In this document: in pieces, positions 14,884 to 15,217 of the stretch | Layout: each line of letters begins with the position of its first letter | Numbering within the stretch: position 1 is the first letter of the stretch | DNA from: UBA5078 sp963977405 | Lineage (GTDB): Bacteria > Pseudomonadota > Gammaproteobacteria > Pseudomonadales > Pseudohongiellaceae | Direction: 5' to 3' | Assembly: GCA_963977405.1 (NCBI GenBank) | Contig: CAXBOY010000074.1 | Coordinates: 1-15,217, forward strand | Length of the DNA: 15,217 bases | Notes under the pieces: generated by a model | What the model was told of the DNA's origin: nothing | Databases searched by the model: none | What the model saw: the letters and a program-made list of their open reading frames with translations, nothing else | Program-made: the position numbers and the translations under genes

Positions 14884-15217
14884 AGATTCTTCTCCATCGT
14901 AAAATTAACTAAGCCTATACCGCGAATTTGGACAAGGTTCTCCTTCACAAGCATGAAGCCATGTTTTTCGAAGAACGGTCGCGCAGTAATGCTTACGTTT
15001 GAATAGGCTTTCTTAACATCTAGTTGTTGAGCCAAAAGCTTACTCATCAAAGCCTGACCAACACCTCTGGATTGAAAATTTCCACTTACATAAAAGTGGT
15101 CGATGTAACCGTCTTTTTGGATATCGGCATAGCCAACCACTTCTCCGTTAAGTGCAGCCACAAAAGGTTGGATAGTATCGATTCGCTGTTTCCACTTCGC
15201 GTGGTCATACTGCGCTG
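14880..15217 (-). CDS. GNAT-family N-acetyltransferase, cut by window edge
   Basis: The frame is open to the window edge and shows 111 residues. The GTG at 15161-15159 looks like a start only if the edge is ignored: the 18 codons before it read in frame as AQYDHAKWKQRIDTIQPF, typical of the early part of small GNAT proteins, so the true start is outside. The central GNAT core is visible: FVAALNGEVVGYADIQKDG, then IDHFYVSGNFQSRGVGQALM with the acetyl-CoA pyrophosphate loop Q/R-x-x-G-x-G/A (QSRGVGQA). FFEKHGF near the C-terminus is also typical. The substrate is unknown. It is upstream of msrA and overlaps it by 4 bp. Confidence 0.88.
   Translation of the reverse strand, partial: AQYDHAKWKQRIDTIQPFVAALNGEVVGYADIQKDGYIDHFYVSGNFQSRGVGQALMSKLLAQQLDVKKAYSNVSITARPFFEKHGFMLVKENLVQIRGIGLVNFTMEKNL

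Noticed and set aside
15159..15161. GTG as the GNAT gene start
   Set aside because: The frame continues upstream to the window edge with residues typical of the family, so the gene is partial and starts outside.
1..15217. CRISPR arrays, tRNA or rRNA genes, insertion sequences, integrase, toxin-antitoxin or defence genes
   Set aside because: None was seen by reading both strands; all long frames are explained by housekeeping, transport or stress genes.

Overview
The window looks like chromosomal DNA from a gammaproteobacterium of roughly balanced base composition. I cannot name the genus. The evidence is the gene content (beta-type glutamine synthetase with an adenylylation tyrosine, NtrB/NtrC, ThiI with a C-terminal rhodanese domain, BipA/TypA, TrkH) and the order glnA, thiI, typA, which I recall from Pseudomonas and relatives. 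There is no sign of phage, plasmid, CRISPR or IS content, and no tRNA or rRNA gene.

Left part (1-3546), nitrogen control. Reading leftward, the order is glnA, ntrB, ntrC, with ntrC cut by the window edge. Two sigma-54 promoters with matching NtrC boxes can be read from the bases. The glnA promoter (TGGCAT-N5-TTGC, 3369-3383) has two NtrC boxes centred near -107 and -137, almost the enteric glnAp2 layout. A second sigma-54-type promoter (1551-1564) lies in front of ntrB, with one excellent NtrC box near -96. A strong intrinsic terminator separates glnA from ntrBC. The layout therefore predicts two separately initiated NtrC/sigma-54 transcription units, with ntrBC under positive autoregulation.

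Middle part (3547-11092). thiI runs rightward from the same intergenic region that carries the glnA enhancers. Its best sigma-70 promoter has a -10 box inside a 15-bp palindrome that resembles the NtrC boxes. After thiI come an RND efflux pump (periplasmic adaptor and permease, start and stop overlapping by 4 bp, leftward) and, divergent from it, trkH for potassium uptake. These three genes sit between thiI and typA.

Right part (11093-15217). typA/bipA runs rightward from a recognisable sigma-70 promoter and starts at a GTG. It ends at a 53-nt, nearly perfect palindrome with a T tail, which is both a terminator and a candidate REP-type (RAYT-linked) repeat. Facing it is a leftward group: a GNAT acetyltransferase (cut by the window edge), an MsrA with a likely signal peptide (4-bp overlap with the GNAT gene), and a zinc-free medium-chain NAD(P)-dependent oxidoreductase.

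Most genes are ordinary housekeeping or stress genes. The notable content is regulatory: the paired NtrC/sigma-54 circuits, the possible link of thiI to nitrogen control, and the long palindrome after typA. I see no new defence or mobile system.
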